49,876 nucleotides of DNA from assembly GCA_905479655.1 (NCBI GenBank), contig CAJQNK010000087.1, positions 1 to 49,876 of the forward strand. Reading direction: 5' to 3'. The translations under genes were made by a program, and so were the position numbers. The notes below the pieces were generated by a model. It was not told where the DNA came from, searched no databases, and saw only the letters and a program-made list of their open reading frames with translations. Each line of letters begins with the position of its first letter. Positions within the stretch are counted from its first letter, which is position 1. This document shows, in pieces, positions 16,329 to 26,398 of this stretch. The stretch is from an uncultured bacterium (GTDB lineage Bacteria; Acidobacteriota; Thermoanaerobaculia; Multivoradales; JAHEKO01).

Positions 16329-17321
16329 TCAGAGCACCGATGTTCCGGGGGCGACGACACGGTCGACGGCGGCCATCTCCTCGTCGGTGAGCTCGATCTC
16401 GGTCGCCCGCAGACAGCTGTCGAGCTGCTCCATCGTCCGGGGTCCGATGATCGCCGAGGTCACCGCCTCGTGGCGCAGGGTCCAGGCCAGCGCGATCTCC
16501 GCGAGGGAGTCGTCGCGACCCTCGAACACCTCGATCAGGGCCTCCACCGCGTTGAGGCGCCGGTCGAACCGATCCTGGCCGATGTCCCCCACCCAGTCCC
16601 GGGCGCGCGGGCTGTCCTCAGGGTTGCCGTTCCCCCGACGGTACTTGCCGGCGAGCCAGCCGCCCTCGAGCGGGCTCCAGACGACGTTGCCCAGACCGTG
16701 GCGGAGGGCCATGGGAAAGTGCTCGAGCTCCATGGTGCGGCGCAGCATGCTGTACGGGGGCTGGATCGAGACGAACCTCTCACGACCCTCTCTCTCGGCC
16801 AGCCACAGGGTCTCGACGATCTCCCAGGCGGGCATGCGCTTCTGGTCGCCCGTGTCCCAGTGGTTGGTGGAGCAGCCGAGATAGCGCACCTTGCCCTGCC
16901 GCACCAGGTCGTCCAGGGCGGCCAACGTCTCCTGCCACGGAGTCAGGGGGTCGGGTCGGTGGATCTGGTAGAGGTCGATCACGTCGGTCCCGAGACGCCG
17001 GAGGCTGTGCTCGACCTGCTCCTGGATCGCCTTCCGGGAGAGGCCTCTCCGGTGCTCGCCGCGTCCCATGGCGCCGAAGACCTTGGTGGCGAGAACCACG
17101 TCCTCCCGGCGATCCCGGAGGGCCCGGCCGACGATCTCCTCGCATTCGCCGCCGGAGTAGATGTTCGCCGTGTCGATGAAGTAGAGGCCGGCGTCGAGGG
17201 CTCGGTGGATGATGCGGACGCACTCGTCGACATTCCGGTTGCCCCAGGCGCCGAACATCATGGTGCCCAGGCAGAGGCGGGGCACGCGGAGGCCACTGCG
17301 GCCGAGATTGCGGATCTGCAT
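16329..17321 (-). CDS. Aldo/keto reductase
   Basis: A 330-residue (beta/alpha)8 NADPH oxidoreductase. The start is the ATG at 17321, behind GGAGAGAG, reading MQIRNLGRSGLRVPRLCLG. Catalytic residues are seen as DTANIYSGG (Asp, Tyr), VLATKVFG (Lys) and YQIHRPDP (His). The C-terminal cofactor patch AIIGPRTMEQLDSC is typical. It resembles the YghZ/PdxI-type group; the substrate is unknown. The metallophosphoesterase gene ends 71 bp upstream in the same direction. Confidence 0.92.
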   Translation of the reverse strand: MQIRNLGRSGLRVPRLCLGTMMFGAWGNRNVDECVRIIHRALDAGLYFIDTANIYSGGECEEIVGRALRDRREDVVLATKVFGAMGRGEHRRGLSRKAIQEQVEHSLRRLGTDVIDLYQIHRPDPLTPWQETLAALDDLVRQGKVRYLGCSTNHWDTGDQKRMPAWEIVETLWLAEREGRERFVSIQPPYSMLRRTMELEHFPMALRHGLGNVVWSPLEGGWLAGKYRRGNGNPEDSPRARDWVGDIGQDRFDRRLNAVEALIEVFEGRDDSLAEIALAWTLRHEAVTSAIIGPRTMEQLDSCLRATEIELTDEEMAAVDRVVAPGTSVL

Positions 17322-17392
17322 CGAAGGTCTCTCTCTCCGGCGGGGCTGCTGGGTCGTGGATCGAACTTCGGCTCTCGAGCCCCGGGGGGGGC

Positions 17393-18274
17393 TCAGCCGG
17401 CGGCGCTCTTCGAGGTGGCGCGGAGCCGGCGGAAGAACTCGCCGGTCGGGACGTCGGGATCGTAGAGATCGAGGAACTCGGGCACGGCAGCCTCCTCCGG
17501 CGTCCGGCCCGCGGCCTCGCACCAGGCCAGGAACGGCACCAGGAACGGCGCGGCCTCCTGTAGCTCGATCGCCAGCAGGCGCGCCGTGATGCCGCCCTCG
17601 CGGGCGAACCCCGACTCGTGATGGATCTCGAGGGCCCGCTCGACATCGTACTCGACCTGGCGCAGCTCGACCCTCCACTCGCCGTCGGAGTAGTGGAAGA
17701 GCGCGTACTGCGCCCTCCGGTCGCGATTGAACGGCAACCCGACCGAGCCGACGTTCACGACGATTCCCCGGCGCGTGTCCCGCACCATGGGCCGGTGCGT
17801 GTGGGCGCAGACGAGCACCCGGCCATGGGCCACCACGAGCTCCTGCTCGAGCGCCTCCGTCGAGGTCCAGGGCCCCAGACCCCGGTTGTTCGAGCTCGTC
17901 GTCCCGTGAACGAGCTGCAGGCCGGGCGCCGTCTGCGATCGCAGCTGCAGGGGCAGACCGGCGATCCACCGCTCGGCCTCTTCGTCGAGCTCGGCCTCCA
18001 TCCAACGGGAGGCGGCCCAGACATCCTCGTGCCACCAGGAGTCGGGCACCCGCCGTCGCCGGAAGTCGAGGAGGTAGTCCTCGTGGTTGCCCCGGACCGA
18101 GGGCCAGGACCGGCCGGCGATCCGCCGGACGACCTCGGTCCCCTGAGGCCCGCGTCCCACGAGGTCCCCCCCGACCAGGACCTCGTCGATCTCGACGGTC
18201 TCGAGGTCGGAGAGGACGGCCTCCAGGGCCGGAACGTTGCCGTGGATGTCGGCGAGGATGGCGAGGGTGGTCAT
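17393..18274 (-). CDS. Metallophosphoesterase (calcineurin-like)
   Basis: A 293-residue cytosolic protein with the metal-binding blocks in order: LADIHGN (DxH), GGDLVGRGP (GDxxxRG), VRGNHED (GNH[DE]), LVHGTT and VCAHTHRPM (GHTH-like, with Ala for Gly). NVGSVGLPFN follows, as in YfcE-type phosphodiesterases. About 90 extra C-terminal residues (from VRQVEYD to the end) are not part of the core fold and are unrecognised. It is divergent from carH, separated by an AT-rich promoter region. Confidence 0.88.
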   Translation of the reverse strand: MTTLAILADIHGNVPALEAVLSDLETVEIDEVLVGGDLVGRGPQGTEVVRRIAGRSWPSVRGNHEDYLLDFRRRRVPDSWWHEDVWAASRWMEAELDEEAERWIAGLPLQLRSQTAPGLQLVHGTTSSNNRGLGPWTSTEALEQELVVAHGRVLVCAHTHRPMVRDTRRGIVVNVGSVGLPFNRDRRAQYALFHYSDGEWRVELRQVEYDVERALEIHHESGFAREGGITARLLAIELQEAAPFLVPFLAWCEAAGRTPEEAAVPEFLDLYDPDVPTGEFFRRLRATSKSAAG

Positions 18275-18320
18275 GATCGGTGGCGGACGCGGCGATCGTA
18301 ACAGCTCCCCAGTGCTTGCC

Positions 18321-18373
18321 TTTTGTCCATATTTCTGATTCCATCACGACATTTTTATTGACAAAAGATGGAC
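18321..18373. promoter_or_regulatory. AT-rich inverted-repeat region upstream of carH, possible operator
   Basis: TTTTGTC (18321-18327) is matched by GACAAAA (18360-18366), and GTCCAT (18325-18330) by ATGGAC (18368-18373). The right arms overlap the carH -35 region. MerR-family photoreceptors usually repress their own promoters from such sites, so autoregulation and control of the divergent gene are plausible. Confidence 0.35.
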
Positions 18374-18386
18374 ACTAAGCTATATT
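18358..18386 (+). promoter_or_regulatory. carH: Near-consensus sigma-70 promoter for carH
   Basis: TTGACA (18358-18363), a 17-base spacer and TATATT (18381-18386) stand out in a locally AT-rich stretch. The start of transcription would be near 18393, leaving a leader of about 75 bases. It shows that any start codon upstream of this point, such as the ATG at 18368, cannot be used by this transcript. Confidence 0.75.
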
Positions 18387-18466
18387 CTGGTTTCCGGAAC
18401 GCCGAAAACGCGTTTCTCCTTCGACAGATGGCGTCCGATGTGGAGTTTCACCCCGGAGGTGCAACG

Positions 18467-19438
18467 ATGGTGCTACGATTCCCTGGACAAATGAGCAACA
18501 GAACTTTCGAAGCGGCCAGCCAGGAGAGGCGTTACCCGATCCGGGTCGTCAGCCGGCGGACGGGAGTCAAGCCGGACACGATTCGCGCCTGGGAGAAGCG
18601 CTACGGGGCGGTGGAGCCGGCCCGGAGCGAAACCCGGCGACGGTTGTACTCCGAGTCCGACATCCAGCATCTGATCCTCCTGCGGCGAGCCACCGAGGCC
18701 GGTTGGCGCATCGGGCAGGTGGCTACGCTGCCGGACGAGGAGCTCCAGGAGCTGGTGCTCGAGGACGAGGCCGCGACCGGGGGCGACGACCGACCGGAGC
18801 CCGAGAACGAGGTGATCCGGGACTGCCTGCGGGCGGTCGAGCGCCTGGACCAGGACGAGCTGGTGCGGATCTTCGAACGGGCCTCGCTGGAGTACGGCCG
18901 CAAGGGGCTCATCCTCGAGGTCCTGGCTCCGCTGCTGGAGGAGGTGGGAGAGGCGTGGGCGAGGGGGCGGTTGAGGCCGGTTCACGAGCATCTCCTGACC
19001 TCGCTGGTGCGCGAGATCGTCTCGGCGGGGCGCGCGATGCCGGGGCCGGACGCAGAGAAGGGGCCGCAGATCGTGGTGACGACGCCGCGCGGCCAGATCC
19101 ACGAGATGGGGGCCCTTCTGGCGGCGGCCGTCGCGGACGACGCCGGCTGGCACGTTCTCTACCTGGGAGCGAACCTGCCCGCGGAGGAGATCGCCCTCGC
19201 GGCCTACCGGACGCCGACTCAGGTGGTGGCTCTCGGAATCACCTACCCGCCCGACGACCCCACGCTGGCGTCCGAGCTGCGGAAGCTCATGCGTCTGCTT
19301 CCCGAGCGGACCCGCCTGGTGGTTGGCGGCCGTTCCGCCCCGGCGTACGCCGACACGCTGGAAGAGGTGGGAGCACGCGTCGTGGAGGATCTCTCCAACC
19401 TCCAGGAGATGCTCCAGGAGCTGCGACCCGGGTCATGA
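18467..19438 (+). CDS. carH: CarH/LitR-type B12-dependent photoreceptor repressor
   Basis: A 323-residue regulator: a MerR-type winged helix (about residues 20-90; RVVSRRTGVKPDTIRAWEKR), a four-helix bundle and a cobalamin-binding Rossmann domain. The bundle ends with the CarH hallmark W-x9-E-H (Trp164, Glu174, His175). The Rossmann domain has the cobalt-ligand motif GQIHEMG (His212), then VLYLGANLP and VVGGRSAP. CarH tetramers with adenosylcobalamin bind DNA in the dark and fall apart in light, inducing carotenoid or photoprotection genes. The ATG at 18467 follows GGAGGTG and lies after the promoter. Target genes are not evident here: no carotenoid or photolyase gene is nearby. Confidence 0.9.
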   Translation: MVLRFPGQMSNRTFEAASQERRYPIRVVSRRTGVKPDTIRAWEKRYGAVEPARSETRRRLYSESDIQHLILLRRATEAGWRIGQVATLPDEELQELVLEDEAATGGDDRPEPENEVIRDCLRAVERLDQDELVRIFERASLEYGRKGLILEVLAPLLEEVGEAWARGRLRPVHEHLLTSLVREIVSAGRAMPGPDAEKGPQIVVTTPRGQIHEMGALLAAAVADDAGWHVLYLGANLPAEEIALAAYRTPTQVVALGITYPPDDPTLASELRKLMRLLPERTRLVVGGRSAPAYADTLEEVGARVVEDLSNLQEMLQELRPGS

Positions 19439-19490
19439 GGTCGGAGAGGCCGGCGGTGTTCTGGGGGCGCGGCCGAGGAGTGAATCGGCC

Positions 19491-21056
19491 CTACTGCGGA
19501 TCGTCGGCACCCGGCGGCTCGAACCGGATGCCGGCGGCGTTCAGCCGCGCGACCAGCCCGTCCTTGTCGGCCGCCTTGCGCCACGCTTCCTCGGGTTCGA
19601 CGACCTTCTCCTTCACGAGCCTCGCCAGGTCGTCGTTGAGCTGCCGCATTCCGAGTTGGCGACCGGTCTGCATCGCGGAGGCAATCTGAAAGACCTTCCC
19701 TTCCCGCACCAGGTTGGAGATGGCCGGCGTGCAGATCAGGATCTCGTAGGCGCCGACCCGGCCGCCCCCCACCCTCTTGAGCAGGGTCTGAGCGACGACG
19801 GCGCGCAGGCTGTCGGCCAGCATCATGCGGATCTGCCCCTGCCGGTCCCCCGGGAACTGGTCCACGAGGCGCTGGACGGTCGAGGGCGCCGTCGTCGTGT
19901 GCAGCGTGCCGAGGACCAGGTGCCCGGTCTCGGCCGTTTCGATGGCGATCGAGATCGTCTCGAGATCGCGCATCTCGCCCACGAGCACGATGTCGGGGTC
20001 CTCGCGCAGAGCCGCCCGCAGCGCCGACTTGAAGCTGTGGGTATGAACGCCGACCTCGCGCTGGTTCACCAGGCACCCCTTCGACGGGTGGACGAACTCG
20101 ATCGGGTCCTCGATCGTGACGATGTGTTCCCGCCGATCCCGGTTGATGAGGTCGAGAAGCGCCGCCAGGGTCGTCGACTTTCCGGAGCCGGTCGGCCCCG
20201 TGATCAGCACGAGCCCCTTGGCGAAGTGCGTCAGCGGGCGTAGCGCCGCCGGCAGGCCGAGCTTCTCGAACGACGGGATCTCGTGCGGGATCTGGCGCAG
20301 CACTGTGCCGAGGCCGTGGCGATCGCGGAAGACGTTGACCCGGAAGCGGGCCCGACCCGGAAGCTCCCACGCGAAGTCGGTGTCGGAGGACTCGGCGAGC
20401 TCCTCGGCGTTCCGTTGTGGCAGGATCGGGCGGAGGAGCCGCTCGACGAGCGCGGACGCGGGGGCCTCGAGGTCCGTCAGGGGAGTCATCTCGCCGTCGA
20501 GACGGAAGCGTGGGGTCTGACCCGCGGAGAGATGGAGATCCGAGGCGCCGGTCTGGACCATCCGCTCCAGGAGCTCCTCCAGCGACTCGACCGGGCGGGG
20601 CGGCTCGGAAGCGGCGGCCGCCGGGTTGACCCCGGCCGCCTCCGACCCCTTCTCGGCAGGCCCCGCGTCGGCCGCGACGGGCCCGGTCGTCGGCGCCGTC
20701 CGGCCCGCCGGCGTGGAGCCGGCGGGGTTGCCCTCCGGCGTCGCTTCGTCCCGGGGGACCGGCCAAACCACCACCGTGAGGCCGTCCGCGTCTGGGACGC
20801 CCTGGAACCGGAAGCGCTGGTTGTCGTCCAGAGGCACCTCGAACTCGAAGGCCTCCGCAACCCCGGGGGGAGGCACGGTGCCCGGAGGAGCCACCTCCTT
20901 CAGCAGCCGCCTCAGCGCCTGGGCATCGAGCACCTGGCGTGTGAACTCCTTCTCGGTCTTGCCGCGACGCAGGGACGGCCGCTGGCCGGGTCGGAGGACC
21001 AGGGCGTCGGCCCGGGCCTGGAGGACGGCGCGCAACAGGGGATCGATGGTGGCCAA
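19491..21056 (-). CDS. pilT: PilT-like twitching/secretion ATPase with duplicated N-terminal domain
   Basis: 521 residues, against about 350-370 for PilT. The C-terminal part is a complete PilT: an N-terminal domain (VQTGASDLHLSAGQTPRFRL), Walker A GPTGSGKST, Asp box, Walker B DIVLVGEMRD, His box GHLVLGTLHT and QLVKRVGGGR-like tail. In front are about 150 extra residues. The first 100 look like a degenerate second copy of the N-terminal domain (LQARADALVLRPGQRPSLRR ... FEFEVPLDDNQRFRFQGV). A Pro/Ala/Gly linker joins them. It should power pilus retraction or gliding. A small gene of unknown function lies 13 bp upstream; no other pil gene is in view. Confidence 0.9.
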   Translation of the reverse strand: MATIDPLLRAVLQARADALVLRPGQRPSLRRGKTEKEFTRQVLDAQALRRLLKEVAPPGTVPPPGVAEAFEFEVPLDDNQRFRFQGVPDADGLTVVVWPVPRDEATPEGNPAGSTPAGRTAPTTGPVAADAGPAEKGSEAAGVNPAAAASEPPRPVESLEELLERMVQTGASDLHLSAGQTPRFRLDGEMTPLTDLEAPASALVERLLRPILPQRNAEELAESSDTDFAWELPGRARFRVNVFRDRHGLGTVLRQIPHEIPSFEKLGLPAALRPLTHFAKGLVLITGPTGSGKSTTLAALLDLINRDRREHIVTIEDPIEFVHPSKGCLVNQREVGVHTHSFKSALRAALREDPDIVLVGEMRDLETISIAIETAETGHLVLGTLHTTTAPSTVQRLVDQFPGDRQGQIRMMLADSLRAVVAQTLLKRVGGGRVGAYEILICTPAISNLVREGKVFQIASAMQTGRQLGMRQLNDDLARLVKEKVVEPEEAWRKAADKDGLVARLNAAGIRFEPPGADDPQ

Positions 21057-21069
21057 GGGGTGTTTCCGT

Positions 21070-21537
21070 TCAGCGGGCGTCGAAATGGACGCGGTAGATG
21101 GCGTGACGATGGAGGTACACGGTGCGCCCCCGGCGCAGCAGGGTGAGGAACCGCGGCTCCGGCCGATTCACTACGTCCGAGACGCGGGCCGCGGTCGGCG
21201 GGGCGAGGTAGACCAGCTCGCCCTCGAAGCTCTCTCCGGAGACGAGGTCGAGGTTCAGGGCCTCGCGGTAGGCCCCCATGTCCTCCAGGTCCGGGAGCTC
21301 GGGCGGCAAGCCCGCGATCTCCACGTAGGCGAGCCAGTCGAGGCGCAGGAGCTCGACGCCGCCGTCGATCTCGCACGGCAGAAAGGCGACATCCTCCGCG
21401 TTGAGACGCTCGATCAGGGGCTCGAATCCGTCCGGCCGGGTGCTCGAGCCGTGGAGGAAGACGACAATATCCAGGGCGCTGCCCGATCGGTCGACGACCC
21501 GGGCGGGGCGCCGCTTGACATCGACCGAGTAGTCCAT
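21070..21537 (-). CDS. Hypothetical protein co-transcribed with pilT
   Basis: A 155-residue protein not recognised. It is beta-rich (LDIVVFLHG, GELVYLAPPTAARVSDVVN, RFLTLLRRGRTVYLHRHAI) with no signal peptide or helix for membrane insertion. Short strand-turn-strand units resemble small cytosolic regulators that accompany pilT in related genomes, but I cannot name the family. It ends 13 bp before the PilT-like start, so it is probably in the same transcript. Confidence 0.65.
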   Translation of the reverse strand: MDYSVDVKRRPARVVDRSGSALDIVVFLHGSSTRPDGFEPLIERLNAEDVAFLPCEIDGGVELLRLDWLAYVEIAGLPPELPDLEDMGAYREALNLDLVSGESFEGELVYLAPPTAARVSDVVNRPEPRFLTLLRRGRTVYLHRHAIYRVHFDAR

Positions 21538-21609
21538 CAGCTGCGAGTGTACCGAACGCGCCGGGTCTGCCGGCTACCCGCCCGCCCCGGGAGCGGCTGG
21601 GCGATGGCT

Positions 21610-22949
21610 TCAGCCGCCGTCGAGCAGCCGCCAGACCGAGTCCAGGCGGCGCCGTGTCTCCGCGCAGCGGTGACGGCCTTCGTCCAAGCGCTCGCGCAGG
21701 GGGCCGAGGTCGGGCGCGCCGGGAGCCCCGCGGTGGGTCCGGAGCCGCCACGCCTCGGCCGGATCGCTCGCGACGGCCGCCTCCGGGTCCTCGGCCACCT
21801 CGCGGTAGACCGAGCGGAACGGCTCGCCGCGAGCCACGCGGGCGTAGACGGCGTCTGTGGCCCCGATGGCCGGCACCAGGAGGGCCCGGCAGCGCTCGCG
21901 GTCCACCGTCAAGCCGTCCAGGGCGACGGCCGTCGCCGCGAACAGGTCGACCGCGGCGGCGAGACCGTCGAGGAACGGCTCCTTCGTGAGCTGGAGGTCC
22001 CGGTGGTAGCCGGAGGCCAGGCCCGTGGTCACCGCGGCCACCTCGACCTGGCGACCGACGAGTCGAGCCGCGCCGGCCCGCACCAGCTCCAGGACGTCGG
22101 GGTTGCGCTTCTGGGGCATGATGCTGGAGCCGGTCGTGACCTCGTCGGCGAGGCCGACCGCTCGGATCTCGTCGCTCGACAGCCAGATCAGGTCGGTCGC
22201 CAGCCGCGACAGGTCGATCGCTGCGGCCCCGGCGCAGGCGAGGGTGAGTGCCTCGGTGCGACCCCGGTCGTTCTGCACCGCGAGGGTGTTCTCCTGGAGC
22301 GTCGCGAAGCGCAGGCTCCGCCGCACCCGCTCTCGATCCAGAGGCAGGGCGACGCCGAAGCCCGAGGCGCTCCCCAGGGGCGACCGGTCCAGATGGCCGA
22401 GGGCGGTGGCCAGCCACGGCAGGTGGTCGAGCAGGCCGTCCGCGTGGGCCGCGAAGAGGAACCCCAGGGTCGAGGGCATGGCCTGCCGGGTGTGGCTGTA
22501 GCCGGGGAGCGCGGTCTCGCGTTCCGCCTCGGCGAGAACGACCAGGCGCGCCACCACGTCGAGGAGGCCCTCCGTCAGCCTCGTGACGGCGTCGCGCCCC
22601 CACAGGCGCAGGCAGGCGATCACCTGGTCGTTGCGACTGCGACCCGTGTGGATGCGGCGCCCGACATCGCCCAGGCGCTCCGTGAGCCGCTCTTCGAGCG
22701 CGCTGTGCCCATCCTCGCCCGCGATGACGAACCGGCCCTCCCGGACCTCCTGGACGACCTCCGCCAGCTCGTCGCGCAGGGGCTCGAGGTCGTCGGGGTC
22801 CAGCATGCCGATGGCGGCCAGCATCTCCGCGTGCGCGAAGCTGCCCAGCGCGTCCCACGGCAGCAGCTCCAGGTCGAGCTCGCGGTCGCGGCCCACCGTG
22901 AAACGCTCGATCCTCTCGTCGAGCTCACCCCCCCGGTCCCAGAGTCGGC

Positions 22950-22953
<4 letters not shown>
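21610..22953 (-). CDS. argH: Argininosuccinate lyase
   Basis: A 447-residue enzyme cleaving argininosuccinate to arginine and fumarate. Seen in order: N-terminal [20 protein letters not shown], the [10 protein letters not shown] block, [12 protein letters not shown] (catalytic His) and the fumarase/aspartase signature [12 protein letters not shown]. It starts with GTG at 22953, overlapping the argG stop (GTGA). The C-terminal half has the expected helices; length is normal to slightly short. Confidence 0.97.
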
Positions 22954-24197
<1,244 letters not shown>

Positions 24198-24243
24198 CCG
24201 GAAAGGATAGCGCCGTTCGGGGAAGGGGCTCCGGGAGGGCCGC

Positions 24244-24540
24244 TCACCGGAGTTCGGTCGGGCGGTGGTCGCCTCGGCCGGCCCCGAACCACCGGATCAG
24301 CTCTCGCGACACCCCCGACGCCTCCTCGTGGGCCAGCCAGTGGGTCGCGTCGGGGAAGCGCCTGACGCCGCCCTCGTCGCACAGCGCCAGCGTCGACCCG
24401 ATCAGCGACTCCCGCAGCGCCCGGTCGCGGCTAGCCCCACAGGAGACGGGCCGGGGCCGCCAGGCGACCGCTCCGCCCCAGTCATGGCCCGCGACGGAGG
24501 CCCGCCCGCCGGCCTCGCGACGGATGAGCTCGGCGATGCT
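24244..24540 (-). pseudogene. Decayed alpha/beta hydrolase (epoxide hydrolase/dehalogenase-like)
   Basis: Reading the minus strand gives SIAELIRREAGGRASVAGHDWGGAVAW, cited here only by its key part VAGHDWGGAVAW, the nucleophile elbow (Asp) of epoxide hydrolases. The frame then jumps after about ten odd residues to SRDRALRESLIGS and RRFPDATHWLAHEE, the acid and catalytic-His region of the same family, ending RWFGAGRG and a stop. The cap domain and N-terminal half are missing and there is no start codon for the fragment. It is a deletion remnant between argG and the secretion genes. Confidence 0.65.
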
Positions 24541-24648
24541 CGACCGGCACCTCGAGCGGCCGCAGGCCCGCTGGGAGCCCCGGGACCCTCTCCGCGGCCC
24601 CCCGACCCTTCGTGGCCTCGGGACCTCCCGTGTCCTCGGGGTCTCCGG

Positions 24649-25368
24649 TCAAGGCAGCTCCAGGATCACGATCAGGTCCCCGTCGCGAAGGGTGGCCCGG
24701 CCGCTGTCGACGGCCTCGAGGATGAAACCCTCCACTCCTTCACCCAGGCCGAGCACCCTGCCGTTGACCACGGCGACCGGTTCGTCCCCCGTGGCGACAC
24801 CCGCCAGGGACAGCGTCCGGCCGTCGGACAGCCGGGCGGTGCCCTTGTAGGTCCGGGTCCCCGTCTCCGTGGCGGTGGCGGCGGCCTCGCCGAACGTGTC
24901 CCGACGGAGACTCTCGGGCCCCACGTCCCCGCCGGCGCTCGGCGCCGGGCTCGGCGCGATCTCCGCGCCATCCGCGGGCGCCGGGTCGGGGGTCGGCTCC
25001 GGTCGGGGCTCCCGGGCCGCGCTCCGCGAGGCGTCGTCAGCCGGGGAGTCCGCCGGCGGGCGACTCTCCCCGTCCCTCGAGGGCGACCCGGCCGTGTCCG
25101 GGCTCGCGGCAGCCGGTCCCTCCGGCCCTGGCTCGGTCGGCTCGGCCGGCATCTCCTGGACGGCCGTCCGACCGCTCAGGAGCCACGCCGTGGCGCCCGC
25201 GCCCAGGGCCACCAGCAGGGCGCCGGCCAGGATCCACGGCAGCGGGCCGCCCCGCCGGCGACGCGGCAGATGGCGTGGCGTCACCGGGTAGGGTTGCCCT
25301 GTCTCCATGGCCTCCCGGCGCGCGGCCTCGTGGCGGGCCTTCTTCAGCGCCTCGTTGATCAAGCTCAT
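24649..25368 (-). CDS. GspB-like general secretion assembly protein
   Basis: A 239-residue protein starting MSLINEALKKARHEAARRE, the hallmark N-terminus of GspB/ExeB-type partners, behind a GGAGG site. A single membrane helix (about residues 42-62, PWILAGALLVALGAGATAWLL) is followed by 100 residues of Pro/Ala/acidic periplasmic linker. A small C-terminal beta domain (VNGRVLGLGEGVEGFILEAV ... LIVILEL) matches the T2SSB-type end domain. With ExeA it would help assemble the secretin through the peptidoglycan. The ATG overlaps the ExeA stop. No other type II secretion genes are in the window. Confidence 0.8.
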   Translation of the reverse strand: MSLINEALKKARHEAARREAMETGQPYPVTPRHLPRRRRGGPLPWILAGALLVALGAGATAWLLSGRTAVQEMPAEPTEPGPEGPAAASPDTAGSPSRDGESRPPADSPADDASRSAAREPRPEPTPDPAPADGAEIAPSPAPSAGGDVGPESLRRDTFGEAAATATETGTRTYKGTARLSDGRTLSLAGVATGDEPVAVVNGRVLGLGEGVEGFILEAVDSGRATLRDGDLIVILELP

Positions 25369-26174
25369 CGGATCCTCCCCTCCAACTCGCGGATCGCGCG
25401 CCCCACCTGGCGGAAGCCGAGCCGGTCCCTCTCCGTCACGTAGCCGCACAGCAGCGTCTTGTCGCAGATGGCGTTGATCAGGCGCGGGATGCCTCCCGAG
25501 TAGCGGTGGATGCGACGGAGGGCGGGGCGGGTGAAGAGGCCGTCGAGGTGCGCCCCCGCGACCGTGAGCCGGTGCTCGATGTAGTGCTCGGTCTCGTGGA
25601 AGGTGAGAGGAGAGAGGTGATATCGAACCGTGATGCGTTGCCGGAGCTGTCGCAGCTTGCGGCTGTTCAGCACCTGACGCAGCTCGGGCTGGCCGACCAG
25701 GATGATCTGCAGGAGCTTGCGCTGGTCGGTCTCGAGGTTGGACAGCAGGCGGACCTCCTCGAGCAGGTCCGGCGTCAGGTCCTGGGCCTCGTCGATGACC
25801 AGCAGGACATCGCGGCCCGCTTCCAGCTGGTTCAGCAGGAACTCGTTGAGCCTCTCGAGGCAGCCGAGGCGCTCGCGCGGCGCCTCGAGGTGCAGCTCGG
25901 TGAGGATCGTGCGCAGCATCTGGGTGCCGGTCATCACCGGGTGGAGGATCAGCGCCGTGCTGTACCCGTCACCCAGGCGCTCCAGGAAGGCTCGGCAGAG
26001 GGTCGTCTTGCCGGTGCCGACCTCGCCGGTGAGCTGGATGAACCCCTTGCGCTCGCGGACGCCGTAGAGCAGGTGGTCGTAGGCCTCCCGGTGCTGCTCG
26101 CTGAAGAACAGGAACCGGGGGTCGGGCGTGATGTTGAAGGGGGCGTGGCGGAAGCCGTAGTAGCGCTCGTACAT
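25365..26174 (-). CDS. ExeA/GspA-like AAA ATPase
   Basis: A 269-residue ATPase starting MYERYYGFRHAPFNITPDPRF, the standard ExeA opening. Walker A is LTGEVGTGKTTL and Walker B VLLVIDEAQDL. VRLLSNLETDQRKLLQIILVG and the C-terminal GIPRLINAICDK follow. Full-length ExeA/GspA often carries a transmembrane helix and a peptidoglycan-binding domain after this module; both are absent here, as in the many short relatives. It pairs with the GspB-like gene through an ATGA overlap. It is divergent from the FKBP gene, and the 224-bp space between holds their promoters, none obvious. Confidence 0.88.
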   Translation of the reverse strand: MYERYYGFRHAPFNITPDPRFLFFSEQHREAYDHLLYGVRERKGFIQLTGEVGTGKTTLCRAFLERLGDGYSTALILHPVMTGTQMLRTILTELHLEAPRERLGCLERLNEFLLNQLEAGRDVLLVIDEAQDLTPDLLEEVRLLSNLETDQRKLLQIILVGQPELRQVLNSRKLRQLRQRITVRYHLSPLTFHETEHYIEHRLTVAGAHLDGLFTRPALRRIHRYSGGIPRLINAICDKTLLCGYVTERDRLGFRQVGRAIRELEGRIR

Positions 26175-26398
26175 GGCTGGTGGGCCGGATCCCGCGGGCG
26201 GCCCGGTGGCGAAGGGGTGGACATCATACTCGGCGCCGGGGTCGCCGGCACGGATGGTATGCTGCCGCTCCGTCGCTCCACGGATCCGCGATTCCCGTCC
26301 CCCGGGACGATCGCCGGGTCCCTCGCCGCGGAGCGGCCGGTCCGGGCCTCCCACCCCCGAGGCGCGGCAAACCAAACCCACACGGAAGGAGTCTTGAC

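Noticed and set aside
18368..18466. N-terminal extension of CarH from the ATG at 18368.
   Set aside because: The -10 hexamer at 18381-18386 lies downstream of that ATG, and the ATG at 18467 has the good ribosome site.
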